Source of the DNA: Actinoplanes sp. L3-i22
Lineage (GTDB): Bacteria; Actinomycetota; Actinomycetes; Mycobacteriales; Micromonosporaceae
Direction: 5' to 3'
Length of the DNA: 64,000 bases
NCBI RefSeq assembly: GCF_019704555.1
Contig: NZ_AP024745.1
Span: 3,542,501-3,606,500, forward strand
The notes under the pieces are model-generated. The model made no database searches. It worked only from the letters and a program-made list of their open reading frames with translations, and was not told the DNA's origin. This document shows positions 47,903 to 56,611 of the stretch, piece after piece. The stretch's first letter is position 1; each line of letters starts with the position of its first letter. Made by a program: the position numbers and the translations under genes.

Positions 47903-48880
47903 GTGGTGTTGCGGTTCGAGGTCGGTGCGGAGGATCTGCTGCGCACCCGGTTCGCGGTCTCGCCGATCTTCGAGCTGCACGACCTGCTGCGGGCGCTGGA
48001 GACCCCCGCGCCGGCCCTCCCGTCGTCCTGGCTCGCGCGCTTCCGGACCGGATTCGATCAGCTGCGGGAGCATCCGGGCCGGGACGCCGTCCGGGTGCTG
48101 AAGACCGCCCGCGAGGGTGCGAACTTCTTCGCCCCGCCGCCGCGCGGGATGGCGCAGACGATCGAGCAGGACCTGGCCGCGGTGCGGGCCTGGCCGCTCG
48201 GCGCGGCCCGTGAGGAGATCGACTACTACCTGGCCCGGCGGCGGGTCACGGCGGCGACCCGGGCCTTCCTGTACGACCCGGACGTCCTCGACCGCGTCGC
48301 CGACTTCCTGGAGCTGGCCTGGTCGGTCCTGCTCGCCGCGGAGTGGCCGCAGATGCGGGCGGTCTGCGAGCGGGACGTCGTGCACCGCGCCGCCGAGCTG
48401 GGCCGGGCCGGGTGGGAGGCGGCGCTGGCCGGCCTCGGCCCGCGGGTCCGCTGGCGGGACGGCGGGATCGAGCTGTCCGCGCACGGCGGGCCGGCCGGCG
48501 CGCTGGGCGGGGCCGGGCTGCTGCTCGTGCCGGCGGTGACGATCTGGCCCGGCACCGCGGTCTTCGGCGACGACCCGTGGCCGAAGGCGATCATATATCC
48601 GGCCCGCGGCGTGGGCGCGCTGTTCGAGCCGGCGCCGGCCGCGGTGCCGGACTCGCTGGCCGGGCTGCTCGGCCGGAGCCGGGCGCAGCTGCTGATCGGG
48701 CTGGGGGAGCCGGCCAGCACGACCCACCTCGCGGCGGTGTTCACGCTGGCCACCGGGGCGGTCGGCGACCATCTCGCGGTGCTGTACCGGGCCGGGCTGG
48801 TGACCCGGGCCCGGTCCGGGCGGTCGGTGCTCTACGCACGGACGCCGCTCGGCGACGCGCTGGTCCGGGCCGCGGGCTGA
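47903..48880 (+). CDS. DUF5937/ArsR-type transcriptional regulator
   Basis: The 325-aa protein has a long N-terminal DUF5937-like domain (LRFEVGAEDLLRTRFAVSPI) and a C-terminal winged helix (STTHLAAVFTLATGAVGDHL, then LYRAGLVTRARSGRSVLYAR) like ArsR regulators. Such proteins commonly sit beside and control MFS exporters. GTG 47903 is the start; GTG 47906 is also possible. Confidence 0.88.
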   Translation: MVLRFEVGAEDLLRTRFAVSPIFELHDLLRALETPAPALPSSWLARFRTGFDQLREHPGRDAVRVLKTAREGANFFAPPPRGMAQTIEQDLAAVRAWPLGAAREEIDYYLARRRVTAATRAFLYDPDVLDRVADFLELAWSVLLAAEWPQMRAVCERDVVHRAAELGRAGWEAALAGLGPRVRWRDGGIELSAHGGPAGALGGAGLLLVPAVTIWPGTAVFGDDPWPKAIIYPARGVGALFEPAPAAVPDSLAGLLGRSRAQLLIGLGEPASTTHLAAVFTLATGAVGDHLAVLYRAGLVTRARSGRSVLYARTPLGDALVRAAG

Positions 48881-48891
48881 GCCGGGCGGGG

Positions 48892-49581
48892 TCAGGTGAC
48901 CGCGTACCACCAGCGGTCGAGGTCGCTGTCCATCGCCTCGATCTCCTCCTCGCTCGGGCGGTAGCCGGGCGGCAGGTCGACCTCGAGCGCTCCGGTCCGC
49001 CGGACGATCTCGCGCAGCTCGGCCACGCCCGGGGTGGCCGGCAGCTCGTCGGCGTGCAGCGGATACCCGCCGACCAGGATCTCCGGGCCCAGCCCGTACC
49101 AGTGGGCGATCAGCTCGGCGTCGCCGTCCCGCTCCGCGGCGGCCGCGATCCGGGTGGCCACGTCGATCAGCCGGACCCGGTTCGGCGGGACCGCGGCGGC
49201 GCCGGTCAGTCGCCCGGCGCCGGCCATCCGCTGCCACAGCGCGCTGCCGGCCTCGGCGTAGAGCCAGGGTGGGTCGACGTACCCGGTCGCCAGCTCACGC
49301 TCCGGAAGCTCGTCGTCCTCGTGCAGGTCGGTGAAGTCGTCCAGCCCGTCGAAGAACGCGCGCCGCTCCGCGTAGTCGGGGTGCTCGGCGACCGGGAACC
49401 GGTAGGTGTGCCCCCGTCGCAGCAGGATGTCGCGCACCCGCCCCTGCGTGATCGAGCAGTCGAAGGTGAACTGGAACGCGTAGAGCGCGACGAACCAGTC
49501 GCGCAGCCGTCCGTCGTCCGCCGGGTGGTGCCGGTCCAGCGTCCGGACCGACTCGTACACCAGATCCTCGATCTCATGCAT
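48892..49581 (-). CDS. Hypothetical protein
   Basis: An unrecognised soluble 229-aa protein, acidic and rich in Trp and Tyr (FVALYAFQFTFDCSITQGRV, then DPPWLYAEAGSALWQRMAGA). It has no membrane segment, signal or metal motif. ATG 49581 or GTG 49587 may be the start. It is divergent from the SRPBCC-ArsR operon, and the first GCAACC palindrome lies 34 bp before its start. Confidence 0.65.
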   Translation of the reverse strand: MHEIEDLVYESVRTLDRHHPADDGRLRDWFVALYAFQFTFDCSITQGRVRDILLRRGHTYRFPVAEHPDYAERRAFFDGLDDFTDLHEDDELPERELATGYVDPPWLYAEAGSALWQRMAGAGRLTGAAAVPPNRVRLIDVATRIAAAAERDGDAELIAHWYGLGPEILVGGYPLHADELPATPGVAELREIVRRTGALEVDLPPGYRPSEEEIEAMDSDLDRWWYAVT

Positions 49582-49614
49582 CGACACCCGGGCACCTTAG
49601 CCCGTCACCGACGC

Positions 49615-49673
49615 GCAACCGATGGTTGCATGTTGCGCCGGTCCGGGTTAGGTTAGGTGCAACCAAAGGTTGC
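49615..49673. promoter_or_regulatory. Two perfect palindromic ArsR operators
   Basis: GCAACC-GAT-GGTTGC (49615-49629) and GCAACC-AAA-GGTTGC (49659-49673) are identical apart from the 3-bp centre and lie 44 bp apart. The second touches the AGGAGGA ribosome-binding site of the SRPBCC gene. They fit an autoregulated ArsR operon and could also act on the divergent gene at 49581. Confidence 0.75.
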
Positions 49674-49684
49674 AGGAGGAAGTC

Positions 49685-50146
49685 ATGGAACTCGGAACCA
49701 TCGAGCGCGAGATCTACGTCGACGCCACCCCCGAGGTCGTCTTCGAGGTGGTCAGCAGCGCGGAGCACCTCAAGGGCTGGTGGCCCGACGACGCCGACTA
49801 CGCGGCCGTCGCCGGCGCCAGCGGGACGATCAGCTTCGGGAAGGGCGACGCCGAGGCGCAGGTCGAGCAGTTCACCGTCGTCGACGCCCAGCCGCCGCGG
49901 ATGTTCTCGTTCCGCTGGACGCACCCGGCCGGCGAGACCGCGACCGCGGGGAACTCACTGCTGGTCACGTTCGACCTCACCCCGTCCGGCGGCGGCACGA
50001 CGCTGCGGATGACCGAGACCGGGTTCCGCGAGCGGGGCTGGTCGCAGGCCGTGCTGGAGGAGTGCTACCGGGACCACGTGACCGGTTGGGATCACTTCAT
50101 CCCGCGGCTCGCGCCCTACGTCGCCACCCTCCAGGTCCAGCCGTGA
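49685..50146 (+). CDS. SRPBCC/AHSA1-family protein
   Basis: The 153-aa protein has the START/AHSA1-like fold: TIEREIYVDATPEVVFEVVS, HLKGWWPDDADY, GGGTTLRMTETGF and the C-terminal helix YRDHVTGWDHFIPRL. The fold has a deep hydrophobic pocket and often occurs with ArsR regulators. ATG 49685 follows AGGAGGA. It overlaps the ArsR gene by 4 bp (GTGA). Confidence 0.92.
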   Translation: MELGTIEREIYVDATPEVVFEVVSSAEHLKGWWPDDADYAAVAGASGTISFGKGDAEAQVEQFTVVDAQPPRMFSFRWTHPAGETATAGNSLLVTFDLTPSGGGTTLRMTETGFRERGWSQAVLEECYRDHVTGWDHFIPRLAPYVATLQVQP

Positions 50147-50484
50147 CCACGGCCGTCGTCGACGACGATCTCTGGTCGGCGATCGGCGACCCGACCCGGC
50201 GGCGGATGCTGGACCTGCTGCTCACCGAGGGCGGCGGCACGGCCAGCACGCTGAGCCGGCAGATGACCGTGACCCGCCAGGCGGTCGCCAAGCACCTGAC
50301 CGTGCTCGACCGGGTCGGGCTGGTCCGTGGCCGCCCGGCCGGCCGGGAGCGCCGCTACCAGGTCGACGAGGCGCAACTCGCCCGCGCGGTCGCCCAGCTC
50401 GCCGCGGTCGGCGCCGCCTGGGACGCCCGCCTGCAGCGCATCAAGCGCATCGCCGAGGCGATTCAACAAACCAGAAACACCTGA
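50143..50484 (+). CDS. ArsR-family repressor (SdpR-like)
   Basis: This 113-aa winged-helix protein reads LWSAIGDPTRRRMLDLLLTE, STLSRQMTVTRQAVAKHLTV and LVRGRPAGRERRYQVD, without the metal cysteines of ArsR metal sensors. It starts at GTG 50143 in the SRPBCC stop codon. The pair is a common ArsR-AHSA1 module. It likely binds the GCAACC-N3-GGTTGC sites upstream. Confidence 0.93.
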   Translation: MTTAVVDDDLWSAIGDPTRRRMLDLLLTEGGGTASTLSRQMTVTRQAVAKHLTVLDRVGLVRGRPAGRERRYQVDEAQLARAVAQLAAVGAAWDARLQRIKRIAEAIQQTRNT

Positions 50485-50537
50485 TTTGGGTACGGGCGTG
50501 GCCCGCGCCCGCACGCAAGGCCGCCGGCGCGGGTGGG

Positions 50538-50984
50538 TCAGTCCAGGCAGAACTCGTTGCCCTCCGGGTCGGCCATCACGATGTGCCCGGCGTTCGGCGG
50601 CACCGGCTCGTGGCGTTCGAGCCGGGTCGCGCCGTGCCCGACCAGGCGCTCCGCCTCGGCCTCCAGCGCCGCCATCCGCTCGTCGCCGGTCAGCCCGGGC
50701 GCCGCCCGTACGTCGAGGTGCACCCGGTTCTTGCCGGTCTTGCCCTCCGGCACCTGCTGGAAGAACAGCCGCGGCCCGGTCCCCTTCGGGTCGACCACGG
50801 CCGACGCGCTGTTCCATTTGTCCTCCGGCACACCCCACGCCGCGAGGGCCTGCTCCCACGAGTCGAACCCGTCCGGCGGCGACTGCACCTGATAGCCCAG
50901 CGCCTCGGCCCAGAACGCGGACAGCGCGGCCGGGTCGGCGGCGTCGAAGGTGAACTGGACCTCGCGTGCGATCTCAAGAGTCAT
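50538..50984 (-). CDS. VOC-family (glyoxalase-like) protein
   Basis: The 148-aa protein begins EIAREVQFTFDAADPAALSA, continues RLFFQQVPEGKTGKNRVHLD and ends HIVMADPEGNEFCLD, the usual glyoxalase/bleomycin-resistance-like fold. The first metal position in many relatives is His or Gln, and here HLD plus the C-terminal Glu remain. Substrate unknown. It stands alone. Confidence 0.9.
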   Translation of the reverse strand: MTLEIAREVQFTFDAADPAALSAFWAEALGYQVQSPPDGFDSWEQALAAWGVPEDKWNSASAVVDPKGTGPRLFFQQVPEGKTGKNRVHLDVRAAPGLTGDERMAALEAEAERLVGHGATRLERHEPVPPNAGHIVMADPEGNEFCLD

Positions 50985-51093
50985 GCCCCCACCCTGCCGC
51001 AGATTGCGGACACGGGCTGACCGGAAATCGAACGAACCGGCGGATCACCCGGGCCGCGGCGTGGCCCGGGCGGCGCGAGCCGCGGGACCGGGC

Positions 51094-51750
51094 CTACTCC
51101 GCGGCGAGCGGCGGGCCGACCTGGTCGTCGAGCCAGTGCCGCAGCGGCAGGCCGGCGCGCAGGAAGTCGACCACCCGGGTCTTCGCCGCGGCCGTGCCCA
51201 GCCAGGCCGCCGGCGGCCACTCCCGCCAGGTGATCAGGCCCTTGTGCCGGAGCAGCTCGATCCGCGGATGGTCCTTCGGGTAGCCGCGCGGCGCGGTCTT
51301 CAACGTGTCCCGCCCGGTCACGGTGATCCCGGCTTTCTCGGCGTCCGCGATGAGCCCGAGCAGCACCGTGCCGCTGACGTCGTTGGCGACCGCCGTCCGG
51401 TAGCGGTCCAGCTGACCGGAGTCCATCTGGTAGTACCCCGACCCGGCGGCCAGCCCGTCCGCCGACAGCTGCAGATAGCCGCCGCCCTCCAGCCACGCCC
51501 CGAGGTGCGTCTTGTACGGCGTCTTGTCCTTGCTGAACCGCACGTCCCGGTACGGCCGGAAGACCTTCCCCGGCCCGAACTCCGGCTCGAGCGCGGCGAG
51601 CAGCTCCAGCATCGGCCCGCGCACCTGCTCCTCGTAGAACGGGAGGTGCCTGGTCCAGTACGTCTTCGAGTTGTCGGCGCTGAGCCCCTCGTAGAACTCC
51701 AGCGCCTCGACCGGCCAACCGCGGAACGTCACCCCACGATTCTGCGCCAT
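51094..51750 (-). CDS. DUF2461 family protein
   Basis: This 218-aa protein matches the DUF2461 (TIGR02453) family: FRGWPVEALEFYEGLSADNS, YRDVRFSKDKTPYKTHLGAW, GYYQMDSGQLDRYR and PKDHPRIELLRHKGL. The function of the family is unknown. ATG 51750 is the start; longer upstream frame has no similarity. Confidence 0.92.
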   Translation of the reverse strand: MAQNRGVTFRGWPVEALEFYEGLSADNSKTYWTRHLPFYEEQVRGPMLELLAALEPEFGPGKVFRPYRDVRFSKDKTPYKTHLGAWLEGGGYLQLSADGLAAGSGYYQMDSGQLDRYRTAVANDVSGTVLLGLIADAEKAGITVTGRDTLKTAPRGYPKDHPRIELLRHKGLITWREWPPAAWLGTAAAKTRVVDFLRAGLPLRHWLDDQVGPPLAAE

Positions 51751-51801
51751 CGCCCGCGGCCGCCTTGAGAAGGGTCGCGGATTCATATATTAGCTATAGA
51801 G

Positions 51802-52599
51802 GTGATAGGCGATCCGAGCGAGTTCCTGTGGTACATCCCCAACGAGGACCGGCCCGGCCACCGCGGCGACGACGTGGTCGCCGGGCACAACAGCCTGGAC
51901 GCGCTGGTCAGCCAGGCGCAGGCGGTCGAGGCGCACGGCTGGGGCGGCGCGCTGATCGGCACCGGGTGGGGCCGGCCGGACACGTTCACGGTGGCGACCG
52001 CCCTGGCCGCGCGGACGACGACGTTCCGGCCGTTGATCGCGGCCCGGCCCGGTTACTGGCGGCCGGCGCACTTCGCCTCGGCCGCCGCGACGCTGCAGCA
52101 CCTGAGCGGCGGGCGGGTGCTGATCAACATCGTGTCCGGGAAGGACAACCTCGCCGCCTACGGCGACGAGGAGGGCGATCAGATCCAGCGGTACGGCCGG
52201 ACGCGCGAGTTCCTGCGGATCGTGCGCCGGTTGTGGGCCGAGGAGAACGTCACCTACCAGGGGGAACACTTCCGGGTCACCGATTCGACCGTGGTGCCGC
52301 GGTTGAGCCGGCCGCCGCGGCTGTACTTCGGCGGCGCGTCCGAGGCCGCCGAGCGGGTGTCCGCGGCCGAGGCGGACGTGCAGCTGTTCTGGGGCGAGAC
52401 GCTCGACGGCGTACGGGAAAGGATCGAAAGGTTGAAAGCTCTGGAAAAGGAGCTGGGGCGGGAGCATCCGCCGCTGGAGTTCGGTCTGCGGATCACCACG
52501 GTGGTGCGCGAGACGACCGAGCGGGCCTGGGCGGACGCCGAGGCGAAGGTCGCCGCGACGTCCGAGGGTGATCAGTTGTTGCCGCTGCTCAGAGCGTGA
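51802..52599 (+). CDS. LLM flavin monooxygenase, C-terminally short (SsuD-like)
   Basis: The 265-aa protein begins like FMN-dependent alkanesulfonate monooxygenases: [52 protein letters not shown] and [14 protein letters not shown]. SsuD-type enzymes have about 350-380 residues; this one stops after the [11 protein letters not shown] strand, so roughly 90-110 C-terminal residues are missing. They include the final barrel strands and part of the active-site lid. It may be an inactive remnant. GTG 51802 follows an AT-rich patch (ATATATTAGCTATAGA) that could be a -10 element. It overlaps the convergent chemotaxis receptor gene by 11 bp. Confidence 0.7.
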   Translation: MIGDPSEFLWYIPNEDRPGHRGDDVVAGHNSLDALVSQAQAVEAHGWGGALIGTGWGRPDTFTVATALAARTTTFRPLIAARPGYWRPAHFASAAATLQHLSGGRVLINIVSGKDNLAAYGDEEGDQIQRYGRTREFLRIVRRLWAEENVTYQGEHFRVTDSTVVPRLSRPPRLYFGGASEAAERVSAAEADVQLFWGETLDGVRERIERLKALEKELGREHPPLEFGLRITTVVRETTERAWADAEAKVAATSEGDQLLPLLRA

Positions 52600-54202
52600 A
52601 ACCGGTGACCAGGTCGCGCAGCTCGCCGCTGGTCCGGGCCAGGCTCGCGGCGTTCTGCTGAGCCTGTCCGGCCACCGCCGTCGTGGTGCCGACCGCGCCG
52701 GCCACCCCGGCGATGCTGTCGGCGATGGTGGTGCTGCTGTCCGCGACCTCGGCCACGTTGCGGCCCATCTCGCTGGTGGTGGCGGTCTGCTCCTCGACGG
52801 CCGCCGCGATCAGCGTCTGGAAGTCGCTGATCCGGTTGACCACGTCGCCGATCCGGCCGATCGCGCCGGCCGCCTCGGACGAGTCGGACTGGATGGCCTG
52901 GACCAGCCGGCCGATCTCGGTGGTGGCCCGTGCCGTCTCCTGCGAGAGCTCCTTGACCTCGCCGGCCACCACCGCGAAGCCCTTGCCCAGGTCACCGGCG
53001 CGGGCGGCCTCGATCGTCGCGTTCAGCGCGAGCAGGTTGGTCTGCTCGGCGATCGCCGTGATCATGGCGACCACCTTGCCGATCTCGGCGGACGACGCGC
53101 CCAGCTTGCCGACCGTGCGGTTGGTCTGCTCGACCGCGCCGACCGCCTCGCCGGCCACCTGCGCGGCCTCGCCGGCGTTGCGGGCGATCTCGTCGATCGC
53201 CAGGGTCATCTCGGAGCTGCCGGCCTGCAGGGTCCGCACGTTGCCGGAGACGTGCCCGGCCGAGTCGGCGACCGCGGTGGCCTGGGCGTCGACCTCGGCG
53301 CTGGCCGCGGCGATCCGGGTGGACACCTCGGAGAGCTCGCCGGAGGCCGCGGAGACCGTCTCGGCGTGCCCGGCGATCGCGGCCACCGTCTCGCGCAGCG
53401 ACGCGGCGGTCCGGTCCACCGCGTCGCTGAGGCTGCCCAGCTCGTCGCGGCGGTTCAGGCCGACCCGCACGGTCAGGTCGTGGTCGGCGAGCCGCTTGAG
53501 CGCGGCGACCACCTTCGCCAGCGGGCCGGTCACCGAGCGGGTCACCCAGATCCCCATCGTGATCGCCAGCGCGGTGGCCAGGATCAACGCCAGCACGAGC
53601 ATCCGCAGCGCCGTGGTGCGGACCTTCTCCACCTCGGCGCGGAGCGCCTCGGCACGCTGGTCGACCGAGGCGTCGAGGCTTGCGGTCAGATCCAGGATCT
53701 TCCCGTACGAGGCCCCGGCCTCCCCACCGTTGATACTGGTCATCGCCGTGGCGCGACCGGCCCGGGTGTCCGTGGACAGCCACTGCATGACCTTGGCGTC
53801 CCAGGTGAAGAAGTCGTCCCAGGCCGGCTTGAGCTGGGCGAACTTCGCCCGCTCGGCCGCGGTCATGGCGCCGGTACGGGTGGCCGCCAGGTCGGTGTAG
53901 ATGGTGTCCTTCGACTTCAGCTCGCCCTCGCGGTTGTAGCCGTCCGGGCCGGTGGCGTAGGCGTACCCGAAGGCGCCGGCGTCCGCCACGACCAGGCCCT
54001 GCCAGCCGGTGACGTCGGCCGCGTCGTACTTGATCGCCCCGATGTCGTCGCGGACCTGCTCCAGGGTCGCCAGCTCCTCCTCGGCGGAGACCTGCTGGCG
54101 CATTCCCCACCAGCCGACCCCGGCGGACGCGCCGATCAGGGCGGTCAGCACGAAAAAGGAGGCGCCGAGGCGCTTGCCGACATTGATGTCACTGATCCGC
54201 AT
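52589..54202 (-). CDS. Methyl-accepting chemotaxis protein
   Basis: The 537-aa receptor has membrane helices at about 10-32 and 196-218, an external helical sensor between them, a HAMP domain ([20 protein letters not shown]) and a long signalling coiled coil. The hairpin tip reads [18 protein letters not shown] then [15 protein letters not shown]. It senses an outside ligand and controls CheA. No other chemotaxis genes are in the window, so it should work with a cluster elsewhere; Actinoplanes and relatives make motile spores. Confidence 0.94.
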   Translation of the reverse strand: MRISDINVGKRLGASFFVLTALIGASAGVGWWGMRQQVSAEEELATLEQVRDDIGAIKYDAADVTGWQGLVVADAGAFGYAYATGPDGYNREGELKSKDTIYTDLAATRTGAMTAAERAKFAQLKPAWDDFFTWDAKVMQWLSTDTRAGRATAMTSINGGEAGASYGKILDLTASLDASVDQRAEALRAEVEKVRTTALRMLVLALILATALAITMGIWVTRSVTGPLAKVVAALKRLADHDLTVRVGLNRRDELGSLSDAVDRTAASLRETVAAIAGHAETVSAASGELSEVSTRIAAASAEVDAQATAVADSAGHVSGNVRTLQAGSSEMTLAIDEIARNAGEAAQVAGEAVGAVEQTNRTVGKLGASSAEIGKVVAMITAIAEQTNLLALNATIEAARAGDLGKGFAVVAGEVKELSQETARATTEIGRLVQAIQSDSSEAAGAIGRIGDVVNRISDFQTLIAAAVEEQTATTSEMGRNVAEVADSSTTIADSIAGVAGAVGTTTAVAGQAQQNAASLARTSGELRDLVTGFTL

Positions 54203-54303
54203 GCCTCTGAGATCGGCGTACGCGGGCAGGGGTTGAAGGTTTGCGATGTGACCCTGGTCGCGGACGGTTGATGTTCGGTTGCTCTTCGCCGCCCGCGTTT
54301 TAA

Positions 54304-54322
54304 TCCTATTCGGCCGATAGGA
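54304..54322. promoter_or_regulatory. LysR-type box 1
   Basis: TCCTAT-TCGGCCG-ATAGGA is a perfect palindrome with TA-N9-TA, the T-N11-A pattern of LysR regulators. It lies 51 bp before the LLM-like gene at 54373 and can also reach the chemotaxis receptor promoter. Confidence 0.65.
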
Positions 54323-54372
54323 ATTATGGTCTAATGGGACTCTGCTCGATCCGTTGCCGAAGGTGGTCCCCG

Positions 54373-55143
54373 ATGCGTGGTGTTCCCGTCCTGCTCGCCC
54401 TGTCCGTCGGCGGGCCCGGCCTGCACTCCCTGGCCGACGCGGGGGAGATCGTGGCCGCCGCGGAGGAGGCCGGGGTCGCCGCGATCCGGCTCGCCGACCG
54501 GTCGCCGAACGGGACCGCGCTCGACCCGGCGGTCGTCGCCGCCTACCTGGCCGGCCGGCACGCCGGGATCGGATACCTGCCGGTGCTGCCGACCACCGGG
54601 AACCCGCCGCTGACCGCGGCCCGGCGGACGCTGTCGCTGGACACCGCCACCGGCGGGCGCTCCGGGGCGGTGCTGCGGCCGGGCGACTCGGTGCCCCGCT
54701 GGATCGAGTACGCCCGGGTGCTCACCCGGCTGTGGGAGTCGTTCCCCGGCGACGACCGCCCGGACGGGCCGGTGCTCGTGGCCGACCTCGGGGTGCTCGG
54801 GGTGGCGACGGTCGCGCCGCTGGCCGACATCGTCGTGGTCGACCTGGGGCAGGCCGGCGGGGCGGACGCGGACCTGAGCCAGGCCCTGCGGCTCGCCGGG
54901 CGGGAGCGCGGGGAGGTGGCGCTGCTCGGCCGGGTCACGGTGGCCAAGGGTGAGGTGGTGCCGGGCTTCGCGACCCGGCTGCGGTCCTGGGTCGACGAGC
55001 ACCTGCTCGACGGGGTGGAGCTGGTGGCCGAGGGCGGGGTGGACGACGTGGTCAAGGTGCTGCGGGCGCTGACCCCCCGGCCGGTGGGCCGGACGCTGCG
55101 CGAGGCCTTCGAGCTGCGCCCGGCGGTCGCCCTCGCCGGCTGA
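54373..55143 (+). CDS. Short LLM-like protein
   Basis: This 256-aa protein resembles a compressed luciferase-like monooxygenase: [54 protein letters not shown] and [18 protein letters not shown] match the LLM order, but several barrel segments are shortened. It may be a non-enzymatic or altered flavin protein of the sulfur locus. ATG 54373 has GAAGGTGG at a good distance; ATG 54334 is in frame without a site. LysR box 1 is just upstream. Confidence 0.75.
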   Translation: MRGVPVLLALSVGGPGLHSLADAGEIVAAAEEAGVAAIRLADRSPNGTALDPAVVAAYLAGRHAGIGYLPVLPTTGNPPLTAARRTLSLDTATGGRSGAVLRPGDSVPRWIEYARVLTRLWESFPGDDRPDGPVLVADLGVLGVATVAPLADIVVVDLGQAGGADADLSQALRLAGRERGEVALLGRVTVAKGEVVPGFATRLRSWVDEHLLDGVELVAEGGVDDVVKVLRALTPRPVGRTLREAFELRPAVALAG

Positions 55144-55173
55144 CGGGCCGGCGGGGCGCTCAGGACCGGGCGC

Positions 55174-55626
55174 TCAGGACTCCGCGTGGCCGACCGGGCC
55201 GACCCACTTGAGGTCCGGGAGGTTGACGACGATGGCCTCCTGGGTGGTGCGGGAGATGACCACCACGGCCTCGTTCGCCGGGTCCGGGTTCTCCTCGCGG
55301 TGCGGGACCCACGGCGGGACGTAGATGTAGTCGCCGGGCTTGGTGTCGACCCGGGTCTCGCCGTGCTCCTCGTCCAGGAAGACGAACGACGGGTGGCCGC
55401 TGACCACGTAGATCGCGGTCTCCGACGCGCCGTGGTGGTGGTTGCCGGAGGAGGTGGACGCGGCGACGTGGGTCTCGCCCATCCACAGGTTCCGGCTGCC
55501 GACGGTGGCGCCGCTGATCGCCTCGACGCGGCGCATGCCGGTGGTCTGCGCGGTGTCCGCGCTCAGGGAGCCGCCCGCGACGTGGTGCAGCCGGCGGTGG
55601 AACGGGTCTTCGTCTGCCATGCCCAT
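55174..55626 (-). CDS. Cupin-domain protein
   Basis: The 150-aa single-cupin protein has GNHHHGASETAIYVVSG (His63, His65, Glu69) and the second motif KPGDYIYVPPWVPHRE with His109, a full set of metal ligands. It may be a small dioxygenase or binding protein. ATG 55626 or 55620 may be used. It starts 4 bp from the end of the LysR gene on the same strand, so they probably share a transcript, and LysR box 2 lies at the junction. Confidence 0.85.
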   Translation of the reverse strand: MGMADEDPFHRRLHHVAGGSLSADTAQTTGMRRVEAISGATVGSRNLWMGETHVAASTSSGNHHHGASETAIYVVSGHPSFVFLDEEHGETRVDTKPGDYIYVPPWVPHREENPDPANEAVVVISRTTQEAIVVNLPDLKWVGPVGHAES

Positions 55627-55628
55627 GA

Positions 55629-55647
55629 TCCTATCGATCCAGTAGGA
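55629..55647. promoter_or_regulatory. LysR-type box 2
   Basis: TCCTAT-CGATCCA-GTAGGA (5 of 6 arm bases pair) shares the CCTA-N9-TAGG core with box 1. It overlaps the 3' end of the LysR gene and precedes the cupin gene. Confidence 0.5.
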
Positions 55648-56482
55648 CTTTGTGCAGGGCCGCCGCGGTGCCGGTGACCAGGTCCGGCGGCAGGCCGCGG
55701 CGCGGCTGCACGGAGAGCGCGATCGGCCGCGGCGCCGGCAGGTCGTCCCGCTCGACCAGGCCGTCCGGGCGCTGGCCCTGGGTCGCCATCAGGCCGACGC
55801 CGAGCCCGGCCCGGACCGCGGCCTGCACCCCGGCCAGGTGCGCGGCCTCGCAGTCGACGTCGGCGGCCAGCCCGTGCGCGGCGAGCGTCTCCAGGGCCCG
55901 GGTGCGCAGCGCGCAGGGCGCGTCGAAGGCGACCAGCGGGATCGGCCGGCCGCTCGCCGGGGGCGTCCACTGTGGCGCCGAATACCAGGTCAGGTGCAGC
56001 TCGCCGACGGTCCGCGCGCTCTCGTCCTCGGCCGGGCCGAGCAGCAGGGCCAGGTCGATCCGCCCGTCCTGCAGGTCGGTGCGCAGCTGGCTGCCGCGGT
56101 CGATCCGGAACCGGATGCGCGCGTCCGGGAACGTGCCGGTCAGCGCGCCGGCCAGGTCGGGCAGCAGCTGGGCGGCGGCGTGCTCGGTGGAACCGATCAG
56201 CAGCACGCGTTCCGCGGTGGCGCCGAACGCGTGCAGCGTCTCGTCGTGCACCGCGAGCAGCCGGCGCGCGTGCAGGAGCAGCGCCTCGCCGTCGGCGGTG
56301 AAGCGGGAGCCGCGGCCGTCGCGTTCGACCAGGGTGCGGCCGAGGGTCGTCTCCAGCCGGCGCACGTGCTGACTGACCGCGCCCTGGCTCAGGTGCAGGG
56401 CGGTCGCGGCCCGTTGGAAGCCGCCGCAGTCGGCGACCGCGACCAGGCTGCGCAGCGGTGCGATGTCGAGAAAACGACTCAT
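55631..56482 (-). CDS. LysR-family transcriptional regulator
   Basis: The 283-aa regulator has the N-terminal winged HTH (FLDIAPLRSLVAVADCGGFQ, then AATALHLSQGAVSQHVRRLE) and a periplasmic-binding-like effector domain. It is divergent from the LLM monooxygenase operon at 56612, as is typical, and upstream of the cupin gene. It probably controls the whole locus through the CCTA-N9-TAGG boxes. Confidence 0.94.
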   Translation of the reverse strand: MSRFLDIAPLRSLVAVADCGGFQRAATALHLSQGAVSQHVRRLETTLGRTLVERDGRGSRFTADGEALLLHARRLLAVHDETLHAFGATAERVLLIGSTEHAAAQLLPDLAGALTGTFPDARIRFRIDRGSQLRTDLQDGRIDLALLLGPAEDESARTVGELHLTWYSAPQWTPPASGRPIPLVAFDAPCALRTRALETLAAHGLAADVDCEAAHLAGVQAAVRAGLGVGLMATQGQRPDGLVERDDLPAPRPIALSVQPRRGLPPDLVTGTAAALHKVLLDR

Positions 56483-56501
56483 GCCTATCAGGTTACTAGG
56501 A
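56483..56501. promoter_or_regulatory. LysR-type box 3
   Basis: GCCTAT-CAGGTTA-CTAGGA carries the same CCTA-N9-TAGG core directly at the LysR start codon. Its place suggests autoregulation and control of the divergent monooxygenase operon. A separate palindrome GTGATG-N5-CATCAC is at 56516-56532. Confidence 0.5.
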
Positions 56502-56593
56502 ATTGATTAGCCGTGGTGATGGCTCACATCACGATCTCTCGTTGGACACGACCGCCTACCCACCGTGATGCTCGTCTTGTTGAACCCTGCAAT

Positions 56594-56610
56594 CCTATCG
56601 GAGAAGTAGA
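56594..56610. promoter_or_regulatory. Degenerate LysR-type box 4
   Basis: CCTA-TCGGAGAAG-TAGA differs from the core by one base. It coincides with the GGAGAAG ribosome-binding site before ATG 56612, so the likeness may be chance. Confidence 0.25.
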
Positions 56611-56611
56611 G

